From JBBQER01 sp038320885 (GTDB lineage: Bacteria; Actinomycetota; Acidimicrobiia; IMCC26256; PALSA-610), in contig JBBQER010000001.1 of assembly GCA_038320885.1 (NCBI GenBank), forward strand, positions 1-64,000: a DNA stretch of 64,000 nt, given 5' to 3'. Position 1 is the first letter of the stretch; every line of letters starts with the position of its first letter. The notes beneath the pieces were generated by a model that had not been told where the DNA came from, searched no databases, and was given only the letters and a program-made list of their open reading frames with translations. The position numbers were made by a program, and so were the translations under genes. Shown here one piece after another: positions 27,223 to 36,293 of this stretch.

Positions 27223-27480
27223 TCACCGGCTCCTGGGATCGGCGCGACGGCCCTCGATGCGCTCACGGCGGGCTCGTTCACGCCGGCGGCGTACACGACG
27301 GACTGTGAGCGGGTCGTAGGCCTCCGCGTCGGGACGATCGATGAGGAGATGAAGGCTGCGGTAGTAGCTGCTGGCCGAAAATCCGAAGCGACTGCGTATT
27401 TCGGACAGCTTGGTCGCGGGGAGCTGCCACCACTCGCGTTCGAAGTCGAGGAGCAGACGTTCCGCATCCGTGAGGTCCAT
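27223..27480 (-). CDS. DUF3263 family protein
   Basis: An 85-residue protein matching DUF3263: MDLTDAERLLLDFEREWW at the start, then FGFSASSYYRSLHLLIDRP and a basic, Arg-rich C-terminus. DUF3263 is a small helix-turn-helix-like family confined mainly to actinobacteria, and it commonly precedes a LytR_C gene. Here the LytR_C start follows 36 bases downstream. The function is unknown; the basic tail and helical pattern suggest DNA binding, which is inference. Confidence 0.88.
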   Translation of the reverse strand: MDLTDAERLLLDFEREWWQLPATKLSEIRSRFGFSASSYYRSLHLLIDRPDAEAYDPLTVRRVRRRRERARRERIEGRRADPRSR

Positions 27481-27549
27481 AACGCGCGATCCTGACCCTT
27501 GTGGGTGCGGAATACAAGCATCCTCCGAGCCGTGACGAACCGGTGAGCG

Positions 27550-27625
27550 TGGAGCCGGGTGTCGGAATCGAACCGACGACCTGCTGTTTACAAGACAGCT
27601 GCTCTACCGACTGAGCTAACCCGGC
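27550..27625 (-). tRNA. tRNA-Thr (anticodon TGT)
   Basis: A 76-base cloverleaf on the minus strand. The acceptor arm GCCGGGT pairs with ACCCGGC, and a CCA is encoded at the 3' end. The D-loop TAGCTCAGTCGGTAGAGC and T-arm GGTTCGATTCC are canonical. The anticodon loop CTTGTAA holds TGT, decoding Thr ACA/ACN. It begins seven bases after the rlmB stop, so it probably belongs to the same transcript. Confidence 0.97.
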
Positions 27626-27631
27626 GCGAGA

Positions 27632-28402
27632 TCACGATCGTAGTGCTGCCCGCCGGCGCGCGATCTCGTGACATGCGAGCGCGGCCGCGGCGGCGACGTT
27701 CAGCGATTCGATCGCGCCGCGCATCGGAATCGAAGCCAGCACGTCGCACCGGGCGCGCGTCAGACGCGCGAGACCAGTGCCTTCGGATCCGAGCACCAGC
27801 ACCAGTGGCTGATCGGCGAGGTCGAGATCGAACAAGCTCCGATCGCCACCTTCGTCGAGCCCGATCGTCCAACACCCTGCTCGTCCCGCGCGTTCCAACG
27901 CGGTCGGGATGCCGCTGAGCGCGATCGGAAGATGCTCGATCGCGCCCGCCGCCGCCTTCGCGACTACCGGCGTGATGCGCGCACTCCGGTGCTTCGGGAA
28001 CACGAGCCCGGTGGCGCCCGCGGTTTCCGCGGCACGGGCGACAGCACCGAGATTGCGCGGGTCGCTCACACCGTCGAGCGCCACCACGAAGGCGCCGGGC
28101 GCGCCGAGTAGAACGTCGAGATCCGCGACGCGCAGCGGCGCCGCGGTGGCGACGACGCCCTGTGGTGCGTCGCTGCGCGCGAGCGCGTCGATGCGGTCGG
28201 CGCCCACGACCTGCAACGCGGCACCGGCGAGCTTGCGGATCTCGTCGATGACCGGGTCGTCACGAACGGAGCTCGACACGTGAACGGTTCGGACCGAACG
28301 ACGTCCCGCCCGCAGCAGCTCGAGCACCGCCCGGCGGCCTTCGACCTGCTCGCCACCCAGCGCTTCGCCGCTCGCCCGGCCCCGGGCCGGCGGCCGCGCC
28401 AT
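27632..28402 (-). CDS. rlmB: 23S rRNA 2'-O-ribose methyltransferase RlmB
   Basis: A 256-residue SPOUT (TrmH-like) methyltransferase, the RlmB type that methylates Gm2251 in the 23S peptidyl-transferase loop. The N-terminal substrate-binding domain starts VEGRRAVLELLRAGRR. The SPOUT core contains VVALDGVSDPRNLGAVARAAETAGA, LVLVLGSEGTGL and PMRGAIESLNVAAAAALACHE, the three knot motifs. The start ATG overlaps the cysS stop by one base (TGATG). The gene order cysS-rlmB matches Bacillus and mycobacteria. Confidence 0.94.
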   Translation of the reverse strand: MARPPARGRASGEALGGEQVEGRRAVLELLRAGRRSVRTVHVSSSVRDDPVIDEIRKLAGAALQVVGADRIDALARSDAPQGVVATAAPLRVADLDVLLGAPGAFVVALDGVSDPRNLGAVARAAETAGATGLVFPKHRSARITPVVAKAAAGAIEHLPIALSGIPTALERAGRAGCWTIGLDEGGDRSLFDLDLADQPLVLVLGSEGTGLARLTRARCDVLASIPMRGAIESLNVAAAAALACHEIARRRAALRS

Positions 28403-29769
28403 CAGCTCCGGCGCCAAACGGTGCCGCTCGGCGTGTCCTCGAGCACGATCCCGCGTTCGAGCAGCTCGTCGCGGATCCGATCGGCTTCGGCGAAGTCCTT
28501 CGCCGCGCGCGCTTCCTCGCGCCGCCGCACGAGCGCCGCGACGTCGTCGGCGAGCTCCGAATCGTCGTCGTACAGCTCGATTCCGAGGGCGTCGCACATC
28601 ACGCGAACCGCGGCGACGAGCCGAACCCCGTCGGCGGGCCGGCCCTCGTCGAACGCGGTGTTGGCATCGCGCGCCGCCTCGAACACAACCGCGATCGCGG
28701 CCGGCGTGTCGAAGTCCTCGTCGACCGCGGCGATGAAATCCACCAGGTCCTCCGCCGGCACCTCGGCGGCAGTGACGCCGGATCCGCGCGCGCGGCGGAC
28801 GAGATTGTCGAGGCGATCGCCCGCCTTCTGGGCGTCGTCGAGCTCCTTGTCGTGCACTTCCATCTGGCGCCGATAGTGCGTCTGCAACAAGTTCAGGCGG
28901 AACGCGCGCGGATCGCAGCGCTCGAACACGTCGGCGAGCGTCGTGAAGTTGCCCAGCGACTTCGACATCTTCACGCCGCCGACGTTCACCATCGCGTTGT
29001 GCATCCAGTAGTGCGCGAACTCGTAGCCGGCGCCTTCGGCCTGCGCGAGCTCGTTCTCGTGATGCGGGAACACGAGATCCGTCCCACAGCCGTGGATGTC
29101 GAAGCCGGGACCGAGGATTCGCAGCGACATCGCCGAGCACTCGATGTGCCAACCCGGGCGTCCCGGTCCCCACGGCGACTCCCATTCGGGCTCGCCGGGC
29201 TTGGCCGCCTTCCAGAGGACGAAGTCACGGGCGTCGCGTTTGCGCTCGTCGACCGCCACGCGTGCGCCGGCGCCTTCCATCTGATCCTCGAGCGTCCGGT
29301 GCGAGAGCTTGCCGTAGTCGGGCAGCGTCGCGACCTCGAAATACACGCCTTGGCCCTCGACGACGTAGGCGCGGCCCGCGGACACGAGCTCGGCGATGAG
29401 CTCGAGCATCGGCTCGATGAACTCGGTCGCGTGGGGCAGCTCGTCGGGCCGCAACACGTTGAGGCGGTCCATCTGGTTCCAATAGTCGGCTTCGTAGATC
29501 TGCACGAGCTCGGCCTCGGTGATGTTCCGGTCGTGCGCCCGCTCGATGATCTTGTCCTCGATGTCGGTGACGTTGCTTGCATACATCACGTCGTAGCCCC
29601 GGAACTGCAGCAGGCGGCGAACCATGTCGAAGACGACCGCTTGGCGGCCGTGCCCGAGGTGAGGAGCGTCATACGGCGTCGGGCCGCACACATACATCGC
29701 GACGCGGCCTTCACGGCGCGGGATGAAGTCGACCTTGGCGCGGCGCGCGGTGTCGTAAAGCCGGAGCAC
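28402..29769 (-). CDS. cysS: Cysteinyl-tRNA synthetase
   Basis: A 455-residue class I aminoacyl-tRNA synthetase charging tRNA-Cys. The zinc/active-site Cys lies in YVCGPTPYD, the HIGH-like motif is HLGHGRQ, and the second signature is KMSKS in VKMSKSLGNF. The WHIECSAMS and HHENELAQAE blocks are typical. Length is normal for the family. Mycothiol-type MshC is excluded because its gene context and length differ and this protein retains the full anticodon-binding C-terminal helix bundle. It is followed directly by rlmB and preceded by ispF. Confidence 0.96.
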   Translation of the reverse strand: MLRLYDTARRAKVDFIPRREGRVAMYVCGPTPYDAPHLGHGRQAVVFDMVRRLLQFRGYDVMYASNVTDIEDKIIERAHDRNITEAELVQIYEADYWNQMDRLNVLRPDELPHATEFIEPMLELIAELVSAGRAYVVEGQGVYFEVATLPDYGKLSHRTLEDQMEGAGARVAVDERKRDARDFVLWKAAKPGEPEWESPWGPGRPGWHIECSAMSLRILGPGFDIHGCGTDLVFPHHENELAQAEGAGYEFAHYWMHNAMVNVGGVKMSKSLGNFTTLADVFERCDPRAFRLNLLQTHYRRQMEVHDKELDDAQKAGDRLDNLVRRARGSGVTAAEVPAEDLVDFIAAVDEDFDTPAAIAVVFEAARDANTAFDEGRPADGVRLVAAVRVMCDALGIELYDDDSELADDVAALVRRREEARAAKDFAEADRIRDELLERGIVLEDTPSGTVWRRS

Positions 29770-29834
29770 GTTTCGAGGCTAGCGACACCGCTCCCGCGAT
29801 CGGCCTGATATCTCCTCTCGCCGACAACGAATCG

Positions 29835-30332
29835 TCAGTGCCGGAACAGCGCGGCAACGGCCCACACCGCGATGCCTTCCGCGCGGCCGATCGCGCCGAG
29901 CCCCTCACCGCGCTTGGGGCGGATCGCCACGCCGATGCCCGAGCCCATCGGCTCCCGCGTGGGTGCCAGTGCGGAAACGATGTTGGCGACCATCGACTCG
30001 ACGTACGGTGCCAGCGGCGGTCGTTCGGCGGCGACGACGACGTCGACGTTGTCGACCCACCAACCGAGCTGGGCCACGCGCTCGGCGATAACGGCAAGGA
30101 GCTGCAACGAATCGGCATCGCGCAGCTGCTCGTCGTTCGCGGGGAACAACGTGCCGAGATCGGGCAGACCCGTCGGCCCGAGCAGAGAATCGGCGACCGC
30201 GTGCGCGATCGCATCGCCGTCGGAGTGGCCGGCGAGGCGCGGTGAGCCGTCGATCCTGACCCCGCCGAGCACGAGTGGCGGATGCTCGCCGAACGGGTGG
30301 ATGTCGAAGCCGAGGCCGACCCGATTCTTCAT
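29835..30332 (-). CDS. ispF: 2-C-methyl-D-erythritol 2,4-cyclodiphosphate synthase
   Basis: A 165-residue IspF, the fifth enzyme of the MEP isoprenoid pathway, forming the cyclic diphosphate with release of CMP. The zinc ligands are visible in GFDIHPF (Asp8, His10) and in AGHSDGDAIAHAVADSLLG (His). The trimer interface motifs GLPDLGTLFP and VDVVVAAERPPLAPY are conserved. It follows ispD by 24 bases in the same direction, giving a typical ispD-ispF pair upstream of cysS. Confidence 0.95.
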   Translation of the reverse strand: MKNRVGLGFDIHPFGEHPPLVLGGVRIDGSPRLAGHSDGDAIAHAVADSLLGPTGLPDLGTLFPANDEQLRDADSLQLLAVIAERVAQLGWWVDNVDVVVAAERPPLAPYVESMVANIVSALAPTREPMGSGIGVAIRPKRGEGLGAIGRAEGIAVWAVAALFRH

Positions 30333-30356
30333 GCGCCCATTCTCATGTACGCGCGC

Positions 30357-30995
30357 TCATGTGCGAGCGCCGTCGAGCAGCGCCTCGGCCAGCTCGAGAT
30401 CGGCGGCGACGGTTAGCTTGAGATTGCGTCGCTCACCCGGGACGACGACCACGGTGCCGCCGTTCGCCTCGACCAGCGCGGCGTCGTCGGTGTCGACCGC
30501 GCCGACCCGATGGGCGGCGCGCAACACGTCGGCGCGAAATCCCTGCGGGGTCTGCACCGCGACGAGCCCGGCGCGCGCCACGGTCTCGACCACGCGGCCG
30601 TCGCGAACCCGCTTCACCGTGTCGGAGACCGCGAGCGCGGGCACGGCGCCGTCGGCACCGTCGACGACCGCTTGGACCACGAGATCGAACAGCCGCCGCG
30701 ACGCAAGTGGTCGCGCCGCGTCGTGGACGATCACAACCTCGACATCGTCGGGCACCGCCGCGAGACCGGCTCGAACCGAATCGGATCGCGTCGACCCGCC
30801 GACCGCGAGCGCTACACCGTCGGGTGCGGTCCACGAGGCGTCGGGAGGGAGCACGACCACGACGCCGTCGCACGCGTCCCGTGCGACACCAACCGATCGA
30901 TCGACGACGCTCACACCGCCCAGTGCCGCGAACTGCTTCGCGCCACCAAAGCGCGCGCCGTCACCGGCCGCGACGACGATTGCCCACGTACGCAC
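30357..30995 (-). CDS. ispD: 2-C-methyl-D-erythritol 4-phosphate cytidylyltransferase
   Basis: A 212-residue IspD nucleotidyltransferase transferring CMP to methylerythritol phosphate. The CTP-binding N-terminus is VVAAGDGARFGGAKQF. GGSTRSDSVRAGL and VIVHDAARPL are the central family motifs, and VQTPQGF and DDAALVE complete the active site. Length is slightly short but complete. It precedes ispF in the same operon. Confidence 0.95.
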   Translation of the reverse strand: MRTWAIVVAAGDGARFGGAKQFAALGGVSVVDRSVGVARDACDGVVVVLPPDASWTAPDGVALAVGGSTRSDSVRAGLAAVPDDVEVVIVHDAARPLASRRLFDLVVQAVVDGADGAVPALAVSDTVKRVRDGRVVETVARAGLVAVQTPQGFRADVLRAAHRVGAVDTDDAALVEANGGTVVVVPGERRNLKLTVAADLELAEALLDGART

Positions 30996-31072
30996 GGCAT
31001 CAGTATGGCTGAGACGCAGGCGGAGTCGACCGGAGGGGAGACGTAGCCGGAGTCGACCCGTAGATGCTTCTT

Positions 31073-32110
31073 CTAGCCGGCGTCGAGGCGCGCGAACACG
31101 AGGCGTCCGGCGTTCGTCGGGACCACCGAAGTGACCTGCAGCATCACGTCGGGCCCGCCGACGAGATCACTGCCGCCGTTCACGACGACCATCGAACCGT
31201 CTTCGAGGTGACCGACACCCTGGCCGGTCTCCTTCCCCGGTCGCGTCAGCGCGACCTTCACGAAGTCGCCCACGACGATCGCGGGCGCCAACTCCTGCGC
31301 GAGTCGCCGGAGATTGCACGTCGGCACCCCTTGGAGCTCGGCGTTGCGCGCGAGCGGTCCGTCGTTGGTGAGCAATCGGAGCTGCAAACGTCGCGCGAGC
31401 GCGACCAGCTTGGCGTCGACCGCGTCGTGTTCCACGACCTCGTCGTCGAGAATGAAGATACGCGTGACGCCCTCGCGCTCGAGCACCTCCAACGACTCGA
31501 GACCGCGCCGTGCCCGTCGGCGCCGCGTGTCATCGGGGGAGTCGGCAAAGCCCTGGATCTCGTCGAGTACGAAGCGCGCCACCATGAGATCGCCGCCGAC
31601 AACGCCGGCACGCGCGAGCGCGAGCAGTTGTCCGTCCATCAACACCGAGGTGTCGACCAGCAAGCCGTCACGCGCGTCGAAGGCGTGGGCGCGGACGAGC
31701 GGCCGGGTCGACAGGCCGAGGGTCTCGAGCACCGCGATGCTCTGATGCGAAAGAACCCGGTAGCCGAGCCAGCCCATGAACCACGCCGCGAGGCCTGCGC
31801 TCGGCACGGCGAACCGAACGGGGATGAGCAACGCCAACGGCAGCACGAGCACCAGGGCGAGCAGCCCGCCCGCGATCGCGCCGAGTGTGCCGGCGATGAA
31901 CTGGGCCGGAGACGTCGTCTCGACCTTGCGCTCGACGACTCCGAGCGCCCGATCCAGGAAGCGACCGAACAATCCCCCGGACACGTAGCCGAGGAGGCAT
32001 CCCAGGATCCCGCCGATCCCCTCCGACTGGATGCCGAAGCGCTGACCGGCCAGGAAGCCGGCCGCGGTCGCCAGGACCACCACGAACAGCCGCACTCCCT
32101 CGACGAACAC
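31073..32110 (-). CDS. PIN/TRAM domain membrane protein (YacL-like)
   Basis: A 345-residue membrane PIN-TRAM protein. The first 150 residues hold about four membrane helices. The PIN nuclease-like domain follows (LLVDTSVLMDG, FVLDEIQGFADS, LLTNDGPLA with the acidic residues), then a C-terminal TRAM domain (VVGDFVKVALTRPGKETGQGVG, ending LVFARLDAG). This matches Bacillus YacL in order and length. The presumed role is RNA processing at the membrane, but the substrate is not established. As in Bacillus, it lies between disA and ispD. In mycobacteria carD sits next to ispD, and no carD is seen here. Confidence 0.92.
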   Translation of the reverse strand: MFVEGVRLFVVVLATAAGFLAGQRFGIQSEGIGGILGCLLGYVSGGLFGRFLDRALGVVERKVETTSPAQFIAGTLGAIAGGLLALVLVLPLALLIPVRFAVPSAGLAAWFMGWLGYRVLSHQSIAVLETLGLSTRPLVRAHAFDARDGLLVDTSVLMDGQLLALARAGVVGGDLMVARFVLDEIQGFADSPDDTRRRRARRGLESLEVLEREGVTRIFILDDEVVEHDAVDAKLVALARRLQLRLLTNDGPLARNAELQGVPTCNLRRLAQELAPAIVVGDFVKVALTRPGKETGQGVGHLEDGSMVVVNGGSDLVGGPDVMLQVTSVVPTNAGRLVFARLDAG

Positions 32111-32242
32111 AGGTCTCCTTTCGTCGCGACCGGGTCGCGATTGTCATTTTCGGGGGCGTTTCGATCATTGTCGGCACGCCGGGACGGAAGCTTTTGATCG
32201 ACCTCGTCTCTCAGGACCGGAGCGGATCGTGCCGATGGGAGA

Positions 32243-32256
32243 GTGACAAATGTCAC
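32243..32256 (+). promoter_or_regulatory. Crp-type operator upstream of crp
   Basis: The 14-base sequence GTGACAAATGTCAC is a perfect inverted repeat and matches the GTGA-N6-TCAC core of CRP/GlxR sites. It ends 56 bases before the chosen crp start. Autoregulation by the downstream Crp-family protein is the natural reading. Confidence 0.7.
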
Positions 32257-32312
32257 CGGGGAGACGCGGGCGACGCTCCGATAGCCTCCGAGGCGAGACG
32301 GGACGAGGCGAG

Positions 32313-32981
32313 ATGGCGGCACGGCCACAGGTGCTCGACAAGACCGACCTTTTCGGGACTCTGCCTCCCGAGTTGCTCGGCCAGCTCCGGAATCGCACCG
32401 AGGTCACGCGGCTCCGGCGGGGTGACGTCATCTTCGAGAAGGGTGACCCCGCGAGCAATCTCTACGTGGTGTTCTCCGGCCGCGTCGCGATCGCGGCGAA
32501 GGCCGCCGACGGCCGGGAATCGGTCATCTCGGTGCTCGGTCCGGGCGCGCTGTTCGGCGAGATGTCGCTGTTCGACGGCGGCATGCGCTCGGCCCAAGCT
32601 CGCGCACTCACGACGGTGCATCTCATCGCCGTCTCGTTCGACGACGTGCGTGAGGTGCTCGCCGACCGGCCCGACGTGCTCTGGACCGTCGTGCGGCTCC
32701 TGGCGCGCCGCCTGCGTGCGACCGACGATGCGCTCGCCGACGCGATGTTCCTCGATGTGACCGGCCGCACCGCCAAGCGACTACTCGCACTCGCCGGTGG
32801 CGAGGATGAGTTCCGCATGCCGCTCACGCAAGAGGAGCTGGCTGGGATGGTCGGCGCGTCACGCGAGCGCGTCAACAAGGCGATCGCGTTGTTCGTGAAG
32901 CTCGGATGGCTGGAGATCTCCGGACGCAGCCAGTACCACATCCTCGATCGCGCCGAGCTCGAAGCCCGAGCTATTAGTTAG
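32313..32981 (+). CDS. crp: Crp/Fnr family transcriptional regulator
   Basis: A 222-residue cAMP-receptor-type regulator (from ATG 32313, residue 22 of the longer reading). The cyclic-nucleotide-binding domain has the beta-roll motif ISVLGPGALFGEMSLFDGG, including the GEMSLFD phosphate-binding cassette, and an Arg (MRSAQA) where cAMP-binding members have RxA. The C-terminal winged helix follows (PLTQEELAGMVGASRERVNKAIALF), like mycobacterial Crp and corynebacterial GlxR. cAMP binding is likely but not proved. The 32250 ATG lies inside the operator, which supports the later start. Its stop overlaps the convergent dienelactone hydrolase by four bases. Confidence 0.92.
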   Translation: MAARPQVLDKTDLFGTLPPELLGQLRNRTEVTRLRRGDVIFEKGDPASNLYVVFSGRVAIAAKAADGRESVISVLGPGALFGEMSLFDGGMRSAQARALTTVHLIAVSFDDVREVLADRPDVLWTVVRLLARRLRATDDALADAMFLDVTGRTAKRLLALAGGEDEFRMPLTQEELAGMVGASRERVNKAIALFVKLGWLEISGRSQYHILDRAELEARAIS

Positions 32982-33709
32982 CTCATCCAGTCGAGCGCGC
33001 GGGCCCAGGCGGCGGCCGCGTCGTCGGCGCGGTGGACGTCTCGTTCGGGGTCGTGGGCGAATGCGTGATCGGCGCCTTCGACCATCACGATCTCGCAGTC
33101 GGAGCGACCCTGCCACGCGGCGCGCAGGGCGTCGATATCGGCCGTCGGAGTCCACTGGTCGACCGAGCCGAAGATCGCGAGCGTCGGGCACATGTGATCG
33201 GCCACGGCGAGCGGCTCGATCGTGTGGCCCGGGCCCTTCCAATCGTCCGGCGTTCGCAACATGCCGTAGAAGGCGACCGCGGCGTCGAAGCGGTCGCCGG
33301 CCGCCGCCTTGAACGTGTAGTGGCCGCCCATACAGAAGCCGAGCACCGAAACGCGGGAGACGTTGTCTTCCACCACGAGCAGGTCGGCCGCGCTCGAGAA
33401 GATCTCGAGCTGCTGGGCATCGTCGAGCTCCTTCACCTGCCAGATGCGGCTCTCGATCGAGCCGAGCTCGGACTCGGGGCGGGTCGCAAACTGCTCGAAT
33501 GCGCAAACGGAAAACCCGTGCGTCGCCAGCCGACGCGCCATGTCGCTGAACAGCGGCCGCAATCCGCCCAGGTCGGGGTGCAGGACGACACCGGCCTTCG
33601 GCATGCCGTCGGGCCGGGCGTGGACGATCGGAACGTCGTATCCGTCGACCGTCATCGTCCGCTCGACCACGGTGACGTCGAGCTCAGGACCCTCTTTCAG
33701 ATAACCCAT
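32978..33709 (-). CDS. Dienelactone hydrolase family protein
   Basis: A 243-residue alpha/beta hydrolase of the DLH family. The catalytic triad is visible: the nucleophile Cys in LGFCMGGHY, the Asp in FGSVDQWTP, and the His in GADHAFAH. DLH enzymes hydrolyse dienelactone in chlorocatechol pathways, but many homologues act on other lactones or esters. No aromatic-degradation genes flank it, so the substrate is unclear. It converges with crp and is separated by 27 bases from the disA stop downstream. Confidence 0.92.
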   Translation of the reverse strand: MGYLKEGPELDVTVVERTMTVDGYDVPIVHARPDGMPKAGVVLHPDLGGLRPLFSDMARRLATHGFSVCAFEQFATRPESELGSIESRIWQVKELDDAQQLEIFSSAADLLVVEDNVSRVSVLGFCMGGHYTFKAAAGDRFDAAVAFYGMLRTPDDWKGPGHTIEPLAVADHMCPTLAIFGSVDQWTPTADIDALRAAWQGRSDCEIVMVEGADHAFAHDPERDVHRADDAAAAWARALDWMS

Positions 33710-33736
33710 GGGCGCGGGAGTGTACTGATCTCGAAA

Positions 33737-34849
33737 TCACGAATATCTGTCGAGGATGGAGCTCTCTGCGACGCGCGCGAGGCCGTCCTTGATCGCTCTC
33801 GCTCGGGCCTCGCCCACCCCTTCGACGCCGACGAGATCCGAGATGCTGGCGCGCATGATCTTGGGCAGACGTCCGAATCGCTCGATCACGTGGTCGGCGA
33901 TCGAATCGGGGAGGCGCGGGATCTTGCTGAGCAAGCGGTAGCCGCGCGGCTGGACCGAGGAGTCGAGATCGAGGTCAGGTGACAACCCGAGCAACCCGGC
34001 GACCGTGCGCAGGTCGAGCAGATCCTCGTCGGGGAGCCCGGCGAGTTGGGACGTGACATCGTCGAGCGAGCGATGCTCGGCTTCGATGAAGTAGTCGCGC
34101 CCGACGAGGCGGCGATCGTCTTCCACGCCGCCGGTGAGCTCTTCGAGTTGGAGCTCGACCAGACGACCGTCGTCGCCGAGCTCGACGACGTAGCCCTCGA
34201 TCTCGTCCGCGATACGCCGCACCATCTCGGCGCGCTGGAGCACCGTCGAGACGTCGCGCAGTGTGACGAGGTCTTCCACCTCGAGCGCGGACAGCGCGCC
34301 GGTTACGCCGTCGAGACGCGCCTTGTACCGACCGAGGATCTGCAACGCCTGATCGGCGCGCGCGAGCACGCGGGGAATGGCGACCAGCGTGCGCTTGTGC
34401 CCGCGGTAGTGCACGGACACGACGCCCATCTCCTCCGACACGGTGAACACCGGTACTTCGATCTGACGCGCCACTCGCTCGGCGGTCCGGTGACGGGTGC
34501 CGGTCTCGGTGGTCGGGATGTCGGGATCGGGAACCAGGTGGACGTTGGCACGCGCGACCCGGGTTCCATCGGATGCGAGGATGATCGCGCCGTCCATCTT
34601 GGCGAGCTCCGAAAGTCGCTGCGGAGTGAACTCCGCGTCGAGCAGGAAACCGCCCGAACAGATGTTGAGGACTTCGGGCGCGTCACCGACGACGATGAGC
34701 GCGCCCATCTTCGCCTGCAGGATTCGGTCGATACCCTCACGCAGCGGTGTTCCGGGCGCGACCAAACGCAGCGCGCCGTAGAGGGGTTCCGATCGGGGCT
34801 GGGCCACGGTCCTCTCCGAGTCGATTTGCTGCAGCGAGGGTACCCACAA
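33737..34849 (-). CDS. disA: Diadenylate cyclase DisA
   Basis: A 370-residue DisA, which makes cyclic-di-AMP from ATP and scans DNA. The DAC domain carries the signature DGA (Asp86-Gly-Ala in KMDGAIIL) and RHR (Arg119-His-Arg in GTRHRTAERVA). A linker helical domain and a C-terminal helix-hairpin-helix DNA-binding region (VGVEGVGEARARAIKDGL) follow. The catalytic motifs are intact, so activity is expected. It lies downstream of radA in the same direction; RadA is known to inhibit DisA, so the pairing is functional as well as positional. Confidence 0.96.
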   Translation of the reverse strand: MWVPSLQQIDSERTVAQPRSEPLYGALRLVAPGTPLREGIDRILQAKMGALIVVGDAPEVLNICSGGFLLDAEFTPQRLSELAKMDGAIILASDGTRVARANVHLVPDPDIPTTETGTRHRTAERVARQIEVPVFTVSEEMGVVSVHYRGHKRTLVAIPRVLARADQALQILGRYKARLDGVTGALSALEVEDLVTLRDVSTVLQRAEMVRRIADEIEGYVVELGDDGRLVELQLEELTGGVEDDRRLVGRDYFIEAEHRSLDDVTSQLAGLPDEDLLDLRTVAGLLGLSPDLDLDSSVQPRGYRLLSKIPRLPDSIADHVIERFGRLPKIMRASISDLVGVEGVGEARARAIKDGLARVAESSILDRYS

Positions 34850-34896
34850 TTCCTGGCCGCGCTCGCTGCGGTACGTGATACCCGCGCCGCGGAGAG

Positions 34897-36255
34897 TTAC
34901 CCGTTCGCGATACCCGCTACGAAGCGCGCGGTTGCAAGATCGTCGACTCGAAACAGCTCGATCCCCGCAACGTCGGGTGTGGACGCGGGGACGATCGCTT
35001 GCGCAAAGCCGAGGCGCTGCGCCTCCGCGAGCCGGCGGCCGACCTGCGGGACCTGACGCACCTCGCCGCCGAGCCCGAGCTCACCGATGACGACGGCGTC
35101 GGCCGCGACCGCCCGGTCGTCGCGCGCACCGGAGATCGCCAGCGCGACCGCGAGGTCGGCACCGGGCTCGGCGACGCGCACGCCCCCCGCGACACTCGCG
35201 TACACGTCTTGCCCGGCGAGCGAGATCCCCGCCCGGCGTTGCAGGATCGCGACGAGCATCGCGAGCCGGCCCCCGTCGAACGACTGCGCGACCCGGCGCG
35301 GCATCGGTGCCGGAGTGTCCGCGACGAGGGCCTGCACCTCGACGCACAAGGGACGCGTGCCTTCGAGCACCGCGGCGACCACCGATCCGCATGCACCCGC
35401 CCGGCGATCGGCGAGGAACAGCGCGCTCGGGTCGAGCACCGGGAGGAGTCCCTCCCCTGTCATCTCCATCAGACCGAGCTCGTCGGTCGGTCCGAATCGA
35501 TGCTTCAACGCCCGCAACATGCGCAGCGCGTGATGCCGATCGCCTTCGAACGAGAGAACCGTGTCGACGACGTGCTCGAGCGTGCGCGGCCCGGCCAGGG
35601 AACCGTCCTTGGTCACGTGTCCGACGAGCAGGGTCGCGATACCGAGATCCTTCGCCAGTCGCTGCAGACGTTGCGCACCGTCACGCACTTGCGCGATCGA
35701 TCCCGGGCCACCGGGTGCGTCGGGATCCTGCACAGCCTGGATGGAGTCGATCGCGATCACCGCGGGCCGCACCGCCTCGGCGTGGGCGCACACGTCGGGG
35801 AGCGACGTCTCGGAGACGACGAGGAGATCGTCGGCCAGGGTCCCGAGCCGGTCGGCCCGCAGGCGGACCTGGGCGGACGACTCCTCCGCGCACACGAGCA
35901 GGCAGCGGGCGCCGTCTGCGGCCATGGCCCCGAGCGCCTGGAGGACCAGCGTGCTCTTGCCCATGCCGGGTTCGCCGCCGATGAGGGTCACCGAGCCCGA
36001 GACCAGCCCTCCGCCGAGCACCCGGTCGAGCTCGGGGACGCCCGTCGGGCGGCGCGGGGCGCCCCTCGGATCGACCTCGGACAGCGGAACCGGGCTGGCG
36101 GTCAGGTCGGAGAGCCGGGACCCGTTGCTCGCCGTTCCGGTGGTGGCGGCGGCCTCGAGCGAGCCCCACTCGCCGCACTCCGGGCAGCGGCCCAGCCACT
36201 TCGGCGACTCGTGGGAACAGCCGGTGCAGCGGTAGCGAACAAGTGTTCGTGTCAT
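34897..36255 (-). CDS. radA: DNA repair protein RadA/Sms
   Basis: A 452-residue RadA, a RecA-like helicase that extends recombination intermediates. An N-terminal four-Cys zinc finger (CTGC and CPEC) is followed by the Walker A GGEPGMGKST and Walker B-type AIDSIQAV. The RadA-specific KNRFG motif appears as KHRFG. A Lon-protease-like C-terminal domain (SVAGGVRVAEPGADLAVA) ends the protein. Length and domain order are normal. It is transcribed toward disA, 47 bases downstream, and diverges from two HAD genes. Confidence 0.96.
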   Translation of the reverse strand: MTRTLVRYRCTGCSHESPKWLGRCPECGEWGSLEAAATTGTASNGSRLSDLTASPVPLSEVDPRGAPRRPTGVPELDRVLGGGLVSGSVTLIGGEPGMGKSTLVLQALGAMAADGARCLLVCAEESSAQVRLRADRLGTLADDLLVVSETSLPDVCAHAEAVRPAVIAIDSIQAVQDPDAPGGPGSIAQVRDGAQRLQRLAKDLGIATLLVGHVTKDGSLAGPRTLEHVVDTVLSFEGDRHHALRMLRALKHRFGPTDELGLMEMTGEGLLPVLDPSALFLADRRAGACGSVVAAVLEGTRPLCVEVQALVADTPAPMPRRVAQSFDGGRLAMLVAILQRRAGISLAGQDVYASVAGGVRVAEPGADLAVALAISGARDDRAVAADAVVIGELGLGGEVRQVPQVGRRLAEAQRLGFAQAIVPASTPDVAGIELFRVDDLATARFVAGIANG

Positions 36256-36293
36256 TGCCGGACTGTAGCTCGGGCCTGTGACAAGCTCGGCGG

